Assembly (NCBI RefSeq): GCF_900637545.1
Contig: NZ_LR134376.1
Location: 1,569,001 to 1,633,000, forward strand
DNA: 64,000 bases
Reading direction: 5' to 3'
DNA from: Aeromonas encheleia
GTDB lineage: Bacteria; Pseudomonadota; Gammaproteobacteria; Enterobacterales; Aeromonadaceae
Part shown: positions 62,755 to 64,000 of the stretch, in pieces
Layout: the number at the start of each line of letters is the position of its first letter
Position numbering within the stretch: the first letter of the stretch is position 1
Program-made: the position numbers and the translations under genes
The notes under the pieces: model-generated
The model's input: only the letters and a program-made list of their open reading frames with translations
The model's database searches: none
What the model was told of the DNA's origin: nothing

Positions 62755-64000
62755 ATGGCGATTACCTCTGCAGGGGCGGGTTCTGGACTCGATCTTGAAA
62801 GCGTGATTTCGGCGAGTGTGGCGGCGAAGAAAGCCCAGTTGCAGCAACCGATCATCACCAAACAAAACAGTACCAAGATCACCTTGTCTGGCATAGGCCA
62901 GCTCAAATCCTCTCTCTCCGCCTTCACCGACATCCTCGACAAACTGAGTGCCCCCGGCGCTTTCAACAAGCGCGCCATCAACATCACCCAAAGCAAGGAC
63001 GATCCCGTGCTGAAGGTGGAGAGCAAGTCAGGCGCTTCCAACGGTCAATACAACATCACCGTCAACAAGTTGGCGCAGACGAGTCGTCAGGAAGGGACCT
63101 TCGACAGCTCAACCACCCCGATGGTCACTCAGGATGGTCAACTGACGTTCAAGGCCGGCGACAAGACCTTCAAGGTGGATGTGAAAGCTGGCGATACCTT
63201 GCAAGACATCCGCAAGAACATCAACAGCAATGGTGACAACTTTGGCCTCAGTGTCAACATCGTCAATACCGCCGATGGCAAGGCCAAGCTGATGATTGAC
63301 TCCGGTGTATCGGGGGACGGCAAGGATCTGACCATCACCGGGAGTACCACCGAGCTCGAGATCTTCGATGCGAGGATTCCGGGTAGTGTCATGAGCGAGA
63401 AAGACCGGGCCAGCAGTGCCGAGATTGTCGTGGATGGCAACACCCTCAAGAGCGATACCAATACCTTTGACGACTCCGTCCAGGATCTCAAGATAACAGT
63501 GTTGCGTGTCTCGGACCTGGACAAAGACAGCACCACGCCGGGAGCACTGAAGTCAAACAAGGTCGATATCACGACCGACAAGACCTCTATTCAGGAACTT
63601 GTCCAGCAGTTCGTAGACGGTTACAACACCCTGCAAGACAGCATGGGCACCCTGGGCAAGCGTGGCACCTTCGTGGGGGGGGTGAAGCAGGATGATGGTG
63701 GCGCCCTGGCCGGTGATTCGACCACCCGAGCCATCGAATCTTTCATGAGTAATCTACTGGTCAGCCCTTCCCAGAACAGCGGTACCTATTCCACCATCTT
63801 CGAGATCGGCGTCAAGATGGATAACAAGGGCAAGCTGTCTCTCGACAAGACGAAGTTTGGCGAGGCCGTCGACAAGAACTTCGACCAGGTTGTAGCGCTG
63901 TTTGGTGGGGACAAGGGCCTGGCGGCCACCCTGAACACAGGGTTGAAAGAGTACACCAAGAGTGGCGGCATGCTGGCACAACGAGAAGATGTGTTGAATT
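62755..64000 (+). CDS. fliD: Flagellar filament cap protein FliD (FlaH), N-terminal part
   Basis: Open to the window end (415 codons seen). ATG 62755 (MAITSAGAGSGLDLESVISASV) behind AGGAGG; the overlapping ATG at 62751 is out of frame. GSGLDLESVIS... is the typical FliD N-terminus, followed by NGQYNITVNKLAQTSRQEG, the FliD_C start SIQELVQQFVDGYNTLQDSMGTLGKRG and GDSTTRAIESFMSNLL. Caps the filament and folds incoming flagellin; called FlaH in Aeromonas. 33 bp after flaG, same transcript presumably. Confidence 0.95.
   Translation, partial: MAITSAGAGSGLDLESVISASVAAKKAQLQQPIITKQNSTKITLSGIGQLKSSLSAFTDILDKLSAPGAFNKRAINITQSKDDPVLKVESKSGASNGQYNITVNKLAQTSRQEGTFDSSTTPMVTQDGQLTFKAGDKTFKVDVKAGDTLQDIRKNINSNGDNFGLSVNIVNTADGKAKLMIDSGVSGDGKDLTITGSTTELEIFDARIPGSVMSEKDRASSAEIVVDGNTLKSDTNTFDDSVQDLKITVLRVSDLDKDSTTPGALKSNKVDITTDKTSIQELVQQFVDGYNTLQDSMGTLGKRGTFVGGVKQDDGGALAGDSTTRAIESFMSNLLVSPSQNSGTYSTIFEIGVKMDNKGKLSLDKTKFGEAVDKNFDQVVALFGGDKGLAATLNTGLKEYTKSGGMLAQREDVLN

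Noticed and set aside
1..64000. CRISPR arrays, tRNA/rRNA genes, prophage
   Set aside because: No regularly spaced repeats, no cloverleaf tRNA sequence and no phage structural genes were seen; tRNA was not scanned by software.

Overview
The window is GC-rich, gene-dense gammaproteobacterial chromosome. The gene set (AroF-TyrA, MaoP/HdfR, ecotin, LapC-YejL-YejK, MalEFGK, BepA, ThiI) plus an array of ~300-residue polar-type flagellins followed by FlaG and FliD points strongly to Aeromonas. This rests on protein recognition and gene order, not on a database search. No tRNA, rRNA, CRISPR array or prophage was seen; the only intact mobile element is one IS of the IS1595 type.

Layout. 1-1.8 kb: end of aroF and tyrA. 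1.8-3.9 kb: maoP-hdfR (overlapping, same strand) and ecotin. 4.0-12.8 kb: a five-gene minus-strand block behind two Fur-box-like sites: a TonB-dependent heme-type receptor, a signal-peptide-bearing S9 oligopeptidase, a secreted zinc metalloprotease with a GlyGly-CTERM-like tail, and two DUF1566 envelope proteins. 12.9-16.3 kb: lapC-yejL divergent from yejK. 16.3-21.8 kb: malEFGK. 21.9-29.8 kb: housekeeping and envelope genes (hydrolase, mipA, perM, TusA-like, bepA, TlpA-like, arsC-like, DUF2069, acpH, lysO). 30.3-33.6 kb: basic amino acid ABC importer. 33.6-38.2 kb: CbiM-like membrane protein, pflA, and a GAF-PAS-GGDEF-EAL protein. 38.5-43.8 kb: five-gene efflux-type operon that includes a K+-channel-like protein. 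44.3-51.5 kb: alpha-2-macroglobulin and pbpC. 51.5-55.4 kb: unknown protein, thiI, small secreted protein, TRIC-type channel. 55.6-64 kb: four flagellin genes, an IS between the third and fourth, then flaG and fliD (cut by the window end).

Most notable observations. (1) Flagellin genes 2-4 share a ~180-nt 5' leader that can fold into a four-way-junction RNA; the closing helix is kept by compensating base changes between copies. (2) Flagellin genes 1-3 also share a multi-hairpin 3' cassette, and the IS sits exactly in the U-tract of the third gene's terminator. (3) The receptor/two-protease/DUF1566 block looks like an iron-regulated protein-degradation and uptake unit. (4) Three unrelated genes (malG, the HisQ-type permease gene, pflA) carry diverged partial duplicates of their own ends 76-105 bp away; in pflA the duplicate has replaced the native start and adds ~33 residues. 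(5) The pbpC frame appears to need a non-ATG start overlapping the macroglobulin stop codon.
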